Below the pieces are notes generated by a model. The model had not been told where the DNA came from, searched no databases, and saw nothing but the letters and a program-made list of their open reading frames with translations. From Sedimentisphaerales bacterium (GTDB taxonomy: Bacteria > Planctomycetota > Phycisphaerae > Sedimentisphaerales > Anaerobacaceae), in NCBI GenBank assembly GCA_016927855.1, contig JAFGLV010000064.1, positions 1 through 64,000 on the forward strand: DNA of 64,000 nucleotides, written 5' to 3'. The position numbers and the translations under genes were made by a program. This document shows, one piece after another, positions 1-10,300 of the stretch (position 1 is its first letter; each line of letters starts with the position of its first letter).

Positions 1-313
1 GCCGAGGCGAGTGACGCGAATGGGCGGACTTGCCGATTTCCAACGCCCTATTACCTTGATTCGCTCCGATATGTGGCTATAATTAAGATAGTCCTTGCCG
101 GACGGGCAAGAGACCGTTTTAGGTGCGAGGGAATCATGACCGCGATCCGGTGGCCTGCGATTGAGCCGTCCGAGCCGGCGCCATGCTTGGACCCGCGCGA
201 GCTGTCGCCGCCGGGGCATCCGTCATCGGAGGGCACCCATACACTGCCTGACCAAGGACTGCCATTCGTGTGAATGGAACGAAAACGACAACCGGGGACA
301 GCGGAGAGCACAC
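1..313. other. Upstream region of the subtilase gene, no gene seen
   Basis: No convincing coding region is present; the short open frames on both strands lack ribosome sites and recognisable domains. It contains a plausible sigma70 promoter (separate entry) and a leader of about 220 nt before the subtilase start. Confidence 0.5.
56..83 (+). promoter_or_regulatory. Sigma70-type promoter for the subtilase gene
   Basis: TTGATT at 56-61 and a perfect TATAAT at 78-83 are separated by 16 bp. It points at the subtilase start at 314, leaving a leader of about 220 nt. Confidence 0.5.
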
Positions 314-3300
314 ATGAGGAGCGTAAGACCCAGTCAAAGGATCATCTCGCGATACTCGATCGGTTTCATGGTGGCGGCACTGGTGGCAGGCGTGGGAATA
401 TCCATGGCCAGCAACGACGCTTCGCTGCCGAAGGCGGAATCCCCAGCCAAACAGCAAGCCCGCGCCCGGCGGGCACTCCAGCAGACGTTTGTGACGGGCC
501 AGGTCATCGTCAAGCTCAGGGATGGGCAACGCCGAGGGCTCGCGGCCGCGGCCGAAACGGACCAGAGCGCTCTGTTTCGCCTTCAGGCGCAATACGGCGT
601 GGAGCACGTGGAGCCCGTGCGCCAGGACGCCGGCAGGCCCAACGGACGGCAGACTCTGAGTGCCACCGGGAGCATGCGGCGACCCGCGCGGCTCGACCTG
701 ACGCGCTGGCACCTTTTCCGGACCGAGCGGGACGTGCGCACCGTCTGCGCCGAGCTGCGCCGCGATGCCGGCGTCGAATACGCGCAGCCCAACTACGTCT
801 ACCACACCTGCGCGGTGCCGAACGACCCGAAGTTCCCCGATCAGTACGCCCATCAACTGATTCAGATGCCTGACGCGTGGGACATCTCGACGGGAAGCCG
901 TGACGTCGTGGTTGCGGTGCTCGACACCGGCGTCGACGTCAACCATCCCGACCTGAAGGACAATATCTGGACCAATCTGAACGAGATTCCCGACAACGAC
1001 ATCGACGACGACGAGAACGGCTACGTCGACGACATCCAAGGCTGGAACTTCGAGAGCGACAACAATCAGCTCATTCCCGGAGGTTGGTATGAGATTGAGG
1101 GGCATGGCACCTGGGTCAGCGGCGTCATTGCGGGCCTGGGCAACAACGGCGAAGGCGTCTGCGGCGTCAACTGGCGATGCAGCATCATGCCACTGCGTAT
1201 GAGCCTGGAACTGACGTCGGACGAGGTGGCCGAAGGACTGGACTACGCGACCGCCAACGGCGCCGATATTCTGAACATGAGCTTCGGCGCCGATGAATTC
1301 GGGCCGGAAGGCGATCCGATCGTCAAAGAGGCCATCGACAACGCGTTCGCGCAAGGCGTCCTGCTGGTCGCCAGCGCGGGCAACTCCAACACGGACCGGG
1401 CCCTCTACCCGGCGGCCCACTACAACGTCATGGCGGTCTCTTCCACCAACGGCGAGGACATCAAGACGGAGCACAGCATGTTCGGGCCGTGGGTGGATAT
1501 CGCGGCACCGGGAACCGATATCGTGACCACCGACTTCGACGGCGAGTACATCTACACCGCGGGCACCTCGTTCTCGGCGCCCTACGTCGCGGCGGTGGGC
1601 GCGTTGCTGCTGTCGCATCGTCCCGATTTGACCCACACCGAGATTCGCGCCATTCTGGAGAACACGACCGATCCGGTCTACTACGGCCAGGTCGATCCCG
1701 ACCAATGCTACGTCGGCACCGGGCGCGTCAACGCCTACACGGCGTTGCTGAACGCCGACGTTCGCTTGCCTCTGGGAGAGATTGTCGCTCCAGAACAGAC
1801 CGAAGTCTTCCCACGCGACACCAACAGCGTTGACGTGGTCCTGTTCGTTCACGGCGATTCTTACCGCCTCGAGTACAGCTCCTACGGGAACAATGACTGG
1901 ACCCTGATAAGTGAAGGGGACGGTCCCACCGATCCGAACGGGCTGATTCGAGTGCCGTTCGCGGTCCCAGGACCCTGCGTCTACGACTTGCGCCTGAGCG
2001 TCACGAGCGCCGGCTACACCCACACGGACCGCAAGCTGTTCAGCGTGGGTACAGGCGCCGCCCAAGAGCACTGGCCCAAGCCCACAGAAGTGGACTTGCT
2101 GACCGCAGAGGAGTTCTACGGCGGCGCCCTGTGTATGGATGTAGACGGGGACGGCCGCAACGAAATCATCCAGTCGTCGGTCTCGTGGGAGACCTACTGG
2201 GGAGAGGCACGGGTAAACGTCTGGCGCGAAGACGGAACGCCGCTGTCCGGCTGGCCGGTGTCCATGCCCGAAGCTTACGATCCCCCGCTGTGTGCTGTCG
2301 GCGACGTCGATGGCGACGGTGACTACGAAATCGTCGGGACGTGCAGCTACGATGACCTGGTGTACGCCTGGCACGCCGAGAACGGCGAGTTGCTTGACGG
2401 CGACTGGCCCGCAGAGGTCGGCGATTACTACTATGGGGAGATTGCCGGAACACCGATGTTGGCGGACCTGGACGGCGACGGCGACAGCGAGATCATCGTC
2501 GGTATGGACTCGTCGTCCGCCAGCAGTAAGGACAGCTTGTACGCCCTTCAGGGCGACGGGAGTGCCCTCTGGTCGCGGCGGTATTCGACGGTGGGCCCCA
2601 TGAGCGTGGCGGACTTCGACCAGGACGGTGACATCGAGATCGCTTTGTGCGGATACGGTCCCGGCATGAGCAGCATGTACACCTACATCCTCGACCACCA
2701 GGGTCAGCAGGTCAAGCGCTGGCGCGGAGGCAGCACGAGAGGCACGGCTGTCACCGACCTGGATGGCGACGGCCAGCTCGAGATGGTCTTCTGCACCGAG
2801 GACAGCGTGCAGGCGGTCCGTGTCAATGGCACGACCGTGTGGACGACCCGGATGGGCGATTCGTTCGACAACGGTGGCGCGATGACCGTCGGAGACATCG
2901 ACAGCGACGGCAAGAGTGAAGTCTATATCAGCAATTACGCCGAGTCGGATGGATTCAGCTATACGCTCGTTTACGCCCTGGATGGGCAGGGCCGCCAGTT
3001 GACGGACCTCGGATTCCCGAAGGCCATCGTGGGCAATCCTTATTTCGGCGCGCTGCTGATCGGCGACATCGACGGGGACGGAGACAAGGAACTGCTCGCG
3101 ACCCTCGCCGGCAGGCCGACCATGGCCTGGGAGCGGGACGGCTCGACCACCCCGGGATTCCCGATGTTCAACCTGCCCTGCGAGGTGCATTGTGCGCCGG
3201 CATTGGAAGACCTGGACCAGGACGGAGACGTCGAGCTGCTCACGGCCGGCTACGACTACCGTTTCCACGTCGTGGACTTGCCGGGGCAATACGACGCCGG

Positions 3301-4135
3301 CCTGATTGACTGGGGCGCGTTGCGCCACGATCCGCAGTGCTCGGGATCGACGGCGATGGGCCCCGCCCTCGATCCGATCGCAGCACCCAATCAGGTCACG
3401 CCGGGACAGAGGGTCGAGTTTGCCTTGCACCCATCGGGTTCAGGAGACGAACCCGTGCGTCTTATGGCCGGCAACCTGCCCGCCGGCGCTCATTTCGATT
3501 CCGAGGCACTGGCGGTCTCGTGGAAACCTACCGCCGATCAGGTCTTCCAGACCTTCACCTTCTCCTTCCTCGTGACCGACGGCATTCGCCAGGCCAGCCG
3601 GAGCGTCTCCATCGAGGTTGCACCTGACGCGATCTACCATGCCACAATGGACACCGATCCGCTCTGGCAGCTCGACGAGGGATGGGCGTGGGGTGCGCCG
3701 AGCGGAGCAGGTTCGGGCAGCAACGACCCTGCATCTGGCTATACCGGCCAGTCCGTCATTGGATACGCGCTGGAGGGCGACTACACGAACAACCTGGCCC
3801 AGACGCGTTACGCCACGACAGGTCCCATCGACTGCCGGGGTTGTGAGAACATCCGCCTGAGTTTCTGGCGCTGGCTGGGCATCGAGTCGCCTTACGATTA
3901 TGCCTGCATTCAGGTCTCCAACGACGGCGTCAACTGGGTGGACCTCTGGACGGTGGGCTACTCGCACATCTCCGAAAGCGCCTGGCAGTTCATGGAATAC
4001 GCGGTCCCGTCGTCGATAGCCGATGGACAGGCAACGGTGTATTTCCGCTGGGGCCTCGGCCCGACCGACGATACGGTAGTCTACGGCGGCTGGAACATCG
4101 ACGACGTCCAGGTTACAGGCGATCCCATCGAATAA
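314..4135 (+). CDS. Secreted S8 subtilisin-like serine peptidase with FG-GAP/VCBS propeller
   Basis: A predicted exported protease of 1273 residues. The ATG at 314 follows a GGAGA-type site and opens a membrane-spanning signal (residues 16-33). A short propeptide-like stretch (VTGQVIVKLRDG) precedes the S8 domain. The triad is visible: Asp204 in VAVLDTGVDVNHPDL, His264 in EGHGTWVSG and Ser419 in GTSFSAPYVAA. From about residue 610 there are at least eight Ca-binding DxDxDGxxE repeats (for example DVDGDGDYEIVG, DLDGDGDSEIIVG), which usually fold as an integrin-like beta propeller. An Ig-like segment and a C-terminal jelly-roll-like region follow (SFWRWLGIE onwards). No sorting signal is obvious. 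The substrate is unknown; large extracellular protein turnover is the likely role. A palindromic terminator lies just downstream. Confidence 0.93.
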   Translation: MRSVRPSQRIISRYSIGFMVAALVAGVGISMASNDASLPKAESPAKQQARARRALQQTFVTGQVIVKLRDGQRRGLAAAAETDQSALFRLQAQYGVEHVEPVRQDAGRPNGRQTLSATGSMRRPARLDLTRWHLFRTERDVRTVCAELRRDAGVEYAQPNYVYHTCAVPNDPKFPDQYAHQLIQMPDAWDISTGSRDVVVAVLDTGVDVNHPDLKDNIWTNLNEIPDNDIDDDENGYVDDIQGWNFESDNNQLIPGGWYEIEGHGTWVSGVIAGLGNNGEGVCGVNWRCSIMPLRMSLELTSDEVAEGLDYATANGADILNMSFGADEFGPEGDPIVKEAIDNAFAQGVLLVASAGNSNTDRALYPAAHYNVMAVSSTNGEDIKTEHSMFGPWVDIAAPGTDIVTTDFDGEYIYTAGTSFSAPYVAAVGALLLSHRPDLTHTEIRAILENTTDPVYYGQVDPDQCYVGTGRVNAYTALLNADVRLPLGEIVAPEQTEVFPRDTNSVDVVLFVHGDSYRLEYSSYGNNDWTLISEGDGPTDPNGLIRVPFAVPGPCVYDLRLSVTSAGYTHTDRKLFSVGTGAAQEHWPKPTEVDLLTAEEFYGGALCMDVDGDGRNEIIQSSVSWETYWGEARVNVWREDGTPLSGWPVSMPEAYDPPLCAVGDVDGDGDYEIVGTCSYDDLVYAWHAENGELLDGDWPAEVGDYYYGEIAGTPMLADLDGDGDSEIIVGMDSSSASSKDSLYALQGDGSALWSRRYSTVGPMSVADFDQDGDIEIALCGYGPGMSSMYTYILDHQGQQVKRWRGGSTRGTAVTDLDGDGQLEMVFCTEDSVQAVRVNGTTVWTTRMGDSFDNGGAMTVGDIDSDGKSEVYISNYAESDGFSYTLVYALDGQGRQLTDLGFPKAIVGNPYFGALLIGDIDGDGDKELLATLAGRPTMAWERDGSTTPGFPMFNLPCEVHCAPALEDLDQDGDVELLTAGYDYRFHVVDLPGQYDAGLIDWGALRHDPQCSGSTAMGPALDPIAAPNQVTPGQRVEFALHPSGSGDEPVRLMAGNLPAGAHFDSEALAVSWKPTADQVFQTFTFSFLVTDGIRQASRSVSIEVAPDAIYHATMDTDPLWQLDEGWAWGAPSGAGSGSNDPASGYTGQSVIGYALEGDYTNNLAQTRYATTGPIDCRGCENIRLSFWRWLGIESPYDYACIQVSNDGVNWVDLWTVGYSHISESAWQFMEYAVPSSIADGQATVYFRWGLGPTDDTVVYGGWNIDDVQVTGDPIE

Positions 4136-4150
4136 GCCATAAAGGCTCCT

Positions 4151-4196
4151 GCAGGGTGGCTCCTTATCCCGTGCGTGGATGGAGGAGCCGCCCTGC
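4151..4196. terminator. Bidirectional hairpin between convergent genes
   Basis: GCAGGGTGGCTCC (4151-4163) pairs with GGAGCCGCCCTGC (4184-4196) at 12 of 13 positions, with a 20-nt loop. It lies between the end of the subtilase gene and the end of the minus-strand small gene, so it can serve both. There is no long T run. Confidence 0.5.
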
Positions 4197-4203
4197 ACGC
4201 CTG

Positions 4204-4512
4204 CTAATAGCTGAACAGATCCCCCAACTCGTGATGTTCCTGCGTCACGGCGTTGAACACTTCAAGGATCTTGGCCTGCGTCCTGGGTGTCAGCCGCCGA
4301 CCCTTACAGGCGCGCGAGACCATCTTGTGCGTGAGCTGCCGCGTCGAGAGGCACACGAGATCATGAGGCTTCAGATTGTGCTCGGCCATGAGGCGCGCGA
4401 GCGGCTGAACGCCCAGATTCCTCTCTCGGTCACCTTCCATCAGAATCATCACGTGCCGGAGTAGCCGCGGCAAACCGATATGACCGGGGCGCAACCGCTC
4501 CCGGCCTGCCAT
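4204..4512 (-). CDS. Small conserved helical protein, possible DNA or RNA binder
   Basis: A 102-residue protein with no named domain that I can assign firmly. The core from about residue 40 (MAEHNLKPHDLVCLSTRQLT, then HKMVSRACKGRRLTPRTQAK) reads like a lambda-repressor-type helix-turn-helix and resembles small proteins I recall from planctomycetes and deltaproteobacteria. An internal Met at residue 22 is another possible start, but neither start has a strong ribosome site. It begins 6 nt after the stop of the small Lys-rich protein, so the two are probably translationally coupled. A regulatory role is inferred from the fold impression only. Confidence 0.65.
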   Translation of the reverse strand: MAGRERLRPGHIGLPRLLRHVMILMEGDRERNLGVQPLARLMAEHNLKPHDLVCLSTRQLTHKMVSRACKGRRLTPRTQAKILEVFNAVTQEHHELGDLFSY

Positions 4513-4518
4513 GGAAAT

Positions 4519-4677
4519 CTACTGCTCGTCGGTGCGAGGTTCCTCCGGCGCGGGTTCCTCGCTCTCGCGCGGCTCGGACTTGGCTTTTTCCTCTTTGCGC
4601 TGCCTCTTTTCTTCTTTCTTTTTCTTCTTGGCCAGTTCTCGCCTGCGCTTTTCGAAGCTGTAGTTCGTCCTTGCCAA
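4519..4677 (-). CDS. Small Lys/Glu-rich conserved protein (ARTNYSFEKRRREL type)
   Basis: A 52-residue highly charged protein starting MARTNYSFEKRRRELAKKKK, a sequence type conserved as a standalone small protein in many proteobacteria and relatives. I chose the TTG start at 4677 because GGAGG sits 5 nt upstream and because the family begins exactly there; a longer reading to 4761 adds unrelated residues. It is a predicted coiled coil or disordered basic protein with an acidic tail (EPAPEEPRTDEQ). Function is unknown. The next gene begins 6 nt downstream. Confidence 0.75.
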   Translation of the reverse strand: MARTNYSFEKRRRELAKKKKKEEKRQRKEEKAKSEPRESEEPAPEEPRTDEQ

Positions 4678-5313
4678 AGTGGCCTCCTTCTGAAAACAGT
4701 CATGACGCAAGGGCAAGAGAGCCAACCCTTCCAACTCACCCGCCATTTCACGATCGACCATCCCTCAACAGCAAGAGCTATCGATGAGTCGTTCGTCTGT
4801 ATAGCCTGGTTCTAACACATAATGGCCGGTTGGCGAAGGCAATTGTTGTTTTTGTGAGGGGTATTCGCCTGGCGGATGGTGGACTTGACCCTTCTTTCAC
4901 CAGGGTAGGCAGGGTCGAGTCGGCACAATGCCGCGCCCGCAAGAATGCGCCGCATCCACGAAAAAGCACGTTACGCGTAACGCGGCAAGCGGCACTACAT
5001 TATAGCCGTGACACGAACGGAAGGACGCGTCCGATCCGATCTTCGGCGTGCGGCGGCAGCCATGGAAGACGGCCGGCACGCTTGCCCTTGCCAAGTCGTG
5101 GGCGCCGAATCCCGGCAGAGACACCAAGTCAGACGTCTCTGCGGCGATGGCAAGCATGGCGCGGCTGCCGCCGGCGCCGCTTGGCGATCCAAAGACTCAC
5201 ACGAGGGGAGACGTGGTGCAATCACAATTGAGAACACGTGGCAAGACTGCGCCCTTACGGCACGAGGCCGACAAAGGGACGATTCAACAAGAAGAACAGA
5301 AAGGAGTGTCAAG
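4678..5313. other. Divergent intergenic region, no gene seen
   Basis: A 636-bp gap between divergent genes. It holds a perfect 14-bp palindrome, CGTTACGCGTAACG, at 4969-4982 and an imperfect inverted repeat around 4881-4920 (GACTTGACCCT with AGGGTCGAGTC). Short open frames here lack ribosome sites and look spurious. Confidence 0.5.
4969..4982. promoter_or_regulatory. 14-bp perfect palindrome, candidate operator
   Basis: CGTTACGCGTAACG is a perfect dyad in the long divergent gap, about 330 bp upstream of the LamG/GEVED gene. A dimeric regulator could bind it, but no known consensus was matched. Confidence 0.3.
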
Positions 5314-7233
5314 ATGTTTAAGAGAACGATTATCTGCATTTGTGCCGCCGCGTTGTACGTGGGGCAGGCAAATCTGGCGACCGCGACGGAGCCCATACTG
5401 GTGGGCTGGTGGAAGCTAGATGAGACCTCTGGCACGATCGCCTCCGATTCGTCGGGCAACAATTTCCGCGGCGTTCTACGCAACGGTCCGGTGTGGACGC
5501 AGGGCGTGGATAACGGCGCCCTGGCCTTCGACGGGCGGGACGACTACGTCGCGATCGCCAATGTCTACTACGGCCGCACCGGCAATACCGCCGTAACGGT
5601 CGCAATGTGGGTGAAAACCAGCAACGGCAACGACCAGGTCCTCTTTTCTTTCGATCGCAGTGAATATTGGCGGCTCGAAATCAACGGTACGGCTGCTGAC
5701 ACCGGCCAGATCGGCTGGGGCGTCGCCACCGACGCCGGGCCGGCGGACCTGGCCAGCCGCACGCGAATCGACGATGGACAATGGCACCACGTCGCGGCCG
5801 TTTTCGACCGCGGCGGCCTGATGCTCTACATCGACGGCCGGGTGGACGCCACCTTGCGTCTCGGCAACAACTTTGGCAGCGGCATCCCGCGCTTCGGCTT
5901 CCTCGGTGTCGGCTCTGAGGCCGATAGCTTCGATGGGCCCAAGGCGCCGGAGGACTACTTCCAGGGAGCGATGGACAACGTGCTCCTTTACACCCGTGCT
6001 CTGTCGCCGACGGAGATCGCGGAACTGGCCGCCCGCAAGGGCAACAACGACAATTGTGCCAACGCCCTGCCTGTCGGGGAAGTCACCAACCTGCCGTTCG
6101 ACACTCGACAGGCCACCTTCGATGGTCTGGGGGTCGTGATGCGCAGCCCCAACATCTGGTATCTGTACACGCCCTCCGCCACCGGCGTGGCGACAGTGAG
6201 CCTCTGCGGCAGCGAGTACGACACCATGCTGGCAGTCTACGCCGGTCACGTCTGCCCGCCCAGCGGCAAAGAGCTGATCGTCTCGAACGATGACTTCTGC
6301 CGGCTCCAGTCACAGGTGATGCTCGACGTCACTGCAGGCCAGAGCTACTTGATCGAAGTGGGTGGCTATGGGACCGCCACCGGCCGAGGCGTACTGACGA
6401 TCTCCGTAGAGGCGAGCGTAACGGCGGAATTCGATATCGGCGACGCACCGGACAGCGATGGTGTGCGCAGCCGGCGCATGACCGCCTATGCCGGCGGGTC
6501 CACCGGCGTGGTCGATGCCCACTTCCCCACGCTGTTCACCGACGCAGACGGCAAGCCCATCGGGCCGATCCACCTGCATCCGCTGGCAGTCGCGCATCTC
6601 GGCGAGACCGTCTCGCTGGAGATGGAGGCCGATGCCGGGCCGGACGAGGACGGTGTCAACAACATCGAGCCGGCCAATGACAAGTCCGATCAGGACGGAG
6701 GCGACGACGGCGTCATTTTCCCGGTGGCCCTGCCTCAGTGTGACTGGGGGAGCTTCGATTACCTCGTCAATGTCATCGACCCGAACCAGGACCTCTGGGT
6801 CAACGTCTGGATCGACTTCAACCGCGACGGCGACTGGGACGACGACAGCGCCAGCGATCCTGAGATGGGCGACGGCGATCGGTACGTCACCGAGTGGGCC
6901 GTGCGGAATCAGCTTCTGTTCGGTCTGCCGGCGGGACTAAACCAGATCAGCGCCCCGGCCTTCATGTCGTGGCATCCGGAGAAAGGTCCGGAAGAGGTCT
7001 GGATGCGTATCACGCTGTCCGAGATCCCCTTCAAAGGCGGTGACAACCCCGGCGTGACCGGCAATGCCGGCTCGGGACCCGCCGAAGGGTTCGACATCGG
7101 CGAGACCGAAGACTACTTCTTCGTCCCGGAGTCCGACTGCATCCTGTGCGAGGACTTGAACGGCGACGGTGAGATCGATTTCAACGATCTGATTGAGTTG
7201 ATGTACATGTGGTTGGATACCTGCCAGAAATAG
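5314..7233 (+). CDS. Secreted LamG/GEVED-domain protein with dockerin-like C-terminus
   Basis: A 639-residue secreted protein. The ATG at 5314 has AAGGAG 8 nt upstream and begins a clean signal peptide (MFKRTIICICAAALYVGQAN). A LamG/concanavalin-type domain follows (WKLDETSGTIASDSSGNNF, DGRDDYVAIAN, WHHVAAVFDRGGLMLYIDG) to about residue 240. A pre-peptidase-C-like beta domain covers about 245-365. A GEVED-type domain ends with the diagnostic GFDIGETEDYFF. The tail DLNGDGEIDFNDLIELMYMW is an EF-hand-like dockerin or anchoring motif typical of secreted Phycisphaerae proteins. It probably binds glycan or attaches to the surface; no catalytic site is seen. Confidence 0.9.
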   Translation: MFKRTIICICAAALYVGQANLATATEPILVGWWKLDETSGTIASDSSGNNFRGVLRNGPVWTQGVDNGALAFDGRDDYVAIANVYYGRTGNTAVTVAMWVKTSNGNDQVLFSFDRSEYWRLEINGTAADTGQIGWGVATDAGPADLASRTRIDDGQWHHVAAVFDRGGLMLYIDGRVDATLRLGNNFGSGIPRFGFLGVGSEADSFDGPKAPEDYFQGAMDNVLLYTRALSPTEIAELAARKGNNDNCANALPVGEVTNLPFDTRQATFDGLGVVMRSPNIWYLYTPSATGVATVSLCGSEYDTMLAVYAGHVCPPSGKELIVSNDDFCRLQSQVMLDVTAGQSYLIEVGGYGTATGRGVLTISVEASVTAEFDIGDAPDSDGVRSRRMTAYAGGSTGVVDAHFPTLFTDADGKPIGPIHLHPLAVAHLGETVSLEMEADAGPDEDGVNNIEPANDKSDQDGGDDGVIFPVALPQCDWGSFDYLVNVIDPNQDLWVNVWIDFNRDGDWDDDSASDPEMGDGDRYVTEWAVRNQLLFGLPAGLNQISAPAFMSWHPEKGPEEVWMRITLSEIPFKGGDNPGVTGNAGSGPAEGFDIGETEDYFFVPESDCILCEDLNGDGEIDFNDLIELMYMWLDTCQK

Positions 7234-7266
7234 CCCTCTGAACCAACCGCTTCTACAGTGTGTGCT

Positions 7267-7297
7267 GGGGCCGTGAGTCCACGCGATTCACGGCCCC
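7267..7297. terminator. Hairpin between convergent LamG and RND genes
   Basis: GGGGCCGTGA (7267-7276) and TCACGGCCCC (7288-7297) form a perfect 10-bp stem with an 11-nt loop between two convergent genes. The T run is weak, so a bidirectional terminator or mRNA 3' protector is inferred. Confidence 0.5.
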
Positions 7298-7379
7298 CGC
7301 CGCGCGCCCTGGGACCGTGGGACTTGCAGGATGGGGCTCACCTGGCCTAGTGCGTTCTGAACCTGCCACATAGGGCGGC

Positions 7380-10300
7380 CTAATTCATGGCCGCATCCGC
7401 CTCCGGCGGGGCCGATTGGGCAGTCTCCGCCTTGCCCCAGCCAAGCGCCTTCATCACGCGGTCCGCGAAGCGGGTGAGCATGACGTACAACGAGGGAACA
7501 ACAACCAGCGTCAGGACCGTCGCGAACGCCAGGCCAAAGATAATCACGACCGCCATGTTGCGCCACCATTCGGTCGATTCGCTCTTGGTCGCCCAACTGA
7601 ACGTATGGAAATCGTACGAGATGCCGACCGCCATGGGGATCAGGCCGATGACCGTGGTCGCGGCCGTCAGCAACACCGGTCGCAAACGCGTGACCCCTGC
7701 CTCCGAGGCCGCGGCAATCAGGTCCTTGCCTTCCGCCTGCAGTTGCCGGGTGTAGGCCAGCAGCACGATCGCGTTGTTGACCACCACACCGGCCAGACTG
7801 ATAACGCCGACGCCCGTCATGATAACGCCAAAAGGCAGACCGCAAACCAGCAACCCCATCAGCGCGCCGACAAAGGAGAGAACCACCGTGGTCATGATGA
7901 TCACCGGTATGATGAGCGAGTTGAACTGGACCACCAGCACCATGACGACGAGCAACAATGCGATGACGAGAGCCTTGGAGAGAAACGCCTGGGCCTTCTC
8001 CTGCTCTTCCTGCTCGCCGACGTAACGCAGCTCGTAGCCCAACGGCAGTTCCAGGCGTTCGTTCGGCGCGATCACATCGGGCCAAGCGGACACCAGCGCT
8101 TCCCGGGTCAGAAACGTTGTCTCGACGTTTGTCAGGTTCTCGGGTCCCCGCTCAAGCATCGACACCGCTTGCGCCGGCAGAAGATTGGGGCCAGGGAAGG
8201 CATCCGCACGATAGAGCTGAGGATCGCTCAAGGCCTGGTTAAGCAGACTCAGAAGGCGTTCCTTCTGCTCCCCGGCGAAAGTCGGAGCCGAAAGCAGCGA
8301 GGCAAGATCATCCCCCGATATCGGAGCCTTCGTCCAAAACGGCCCATCCTGTGAGGTCAAAACGTCCCAGACACGTCCGGCCGGGGAGGAGGCCTGGGTC
8401 TGCCCACGCTTCAGCGTCTCTCGCAGTGCCGTCCAGTCAAGAACATCGCCTTCTGTCAGTCGGGGGTCACCCAGGGGACGAAGACGCTTTTGGACATCGG
8501 CCAGCACCTCGGTGCTGAGACGCCCTTCGACGTCGGCGGTCAAGGTGATGACGCGCTTCTGGTCGACACGATTGATCGTGCCCAATCCACCCTGGTAGGT
8601 GAGACTCCCCAAGGAGCTCAGCGGCACGGCGTCACCGGCCTGATTGGGGATTTGCAGCCGATAGAGATCGTCCACCTGCGTCCGGTCCTTCAACGGCAGA
8701 CGCACGCTGATGTCGTACTCGTCGTTGAACTCGCGATAGGTGCCGACCTTGCTACCGAAGATGGCCATTTTGAGGAAGTTGCCCACGGTGGCGGTGTTGA
8801 CGCCGGTGAGCATCGCGACCCGGCGATCCACCGTGAAGGCCAATTCAGGACGGGCCGCCTCGAAATCGCTGCGCAGGTTGACGAGGTTCGGCACCGGCGC
8901 GATCATGCGCTTGGCCTGTTCGCTGAGGCGCTCGAGCGTCTTGAAGTCCTCCCCGATCACGCGGACTTCCACCGCTGCGCCCGAAGGCGGACCTGCCTCT
9001 TCCTGCTCAACCCGGATCTCGGCGCCGGCGATGTCGGCGACGGCCTGACGCACCTCTGCGATGACTTCCTTCGAGGGGCGCTCCCGCTCGGCATAATCAT
9101 AGAACACCAGCGTGATGCTGCCCAGGTGTGATCCGCCGGCGCTCGCGATCAGATTCAGGGTCCCTCCGCTGGCTGAACCGACATTCGTGATGACGTGTTC
9201 GAGCCATGGTGTGAACGGCTCCAAACGCTCTTCGATCAGCCGAGCGATCCGGTCCGTCTCCTGGAGGTTCGTCCCTTGGGGAGCGCGAATGTTGATGACG
9301 GCGCGCTCCGGATCGGTATCGGGGAAGAACTCGATGCCTTCACCGATCTTGCCATACAGCATCATCAGGCCGACCAGAAGGCAGATCGCCAGAAACAGCG
9401 TGACCCGCGGGTTGCGCAAGCCGGCTTCCTGAAAACGGCGGTAGCCTCGAATGAACCAGTGTTCGCCTCTGTGCCGCTTGGGACGGCGCGTCGCCCAGAC
9501 GGAACAGATGACCGGGTTGAAGACCAGGCCCACGAACAGCGACGCCAGCAGGCCAACCGTCAAGGTGATGGGCAGGTACTTCATGAAATCGCCCATGACT
9601 CCAGGCCAGCGGATCATGGGCAGAAAGGCGCAGACGGTGGTAAAGGTGGAGGTCACGACCGGCCAGGCCACCTCGCGCGCCCCCAGGATCGCCGCGTCGA
9701 TGCGACGGTAACCCAGTTCCAGATGGCGGTAGATGTTCTCCACGATCACGATGGCGTTGTCCACCAGCATGCCCAGCACCAGGATCAGGCTGTACAGCAC
9801 GATCATGTTCAGCGTGTAACCCAGCGCTTGAACCACAAAGAACGTGATCAACATGCTCAACGGGATAATCATCGCGACGATCGTGCTTGGGCGCCAGCCC
9901 AGGAACAGCAGCAACACCACAGTCACCAGGATCAACGCGGCCGCGATGTTGTTCTCCAGGTCCGCCACCATGCTGCGCACCATGTCCGACATGTCGTAGG
10001 TGACGCTGAATTTCACCGACGGAGGCACGCGCCTCTGGGCCTCGGCCACCACCGCCTTGACGTAGTCGGAGACGCGCACCGCATTTGAGCCAACCCGCTT
10101 GCTGACACTCAGCGTAATGGTATCGGCGCCGTCCAGACGCGAATAGGTCAGGCGGTCCTTGAACGTGTACCGGACCGAGGCGACGTCGGCCAGGTAGATC
10201 GGCTTGCCCTCACGGACGGTCAGGATCAGGGTATCGACGTCCTCGGGCGCGACGAACTCGGCGGGAATGCGCACGTTGAATTTCGTGCCGGGCGTTTCCA

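Noticed and set aside
134-3430. Minus-strand open frame of 1098 codons opposite the subtilase
   Set aside because: It is an antisense shadow in GC-rich sequence: no domain, signal or ribosome site, and the plus strand has a clear protease with triad.
4881-4920. Imperfect inverted repeat as a terminator or riboswitch
   Set aside because: The stem is interrupted, it lacks a T run, and it lies far from either flanking gene end; no riboswitch core was recognised.
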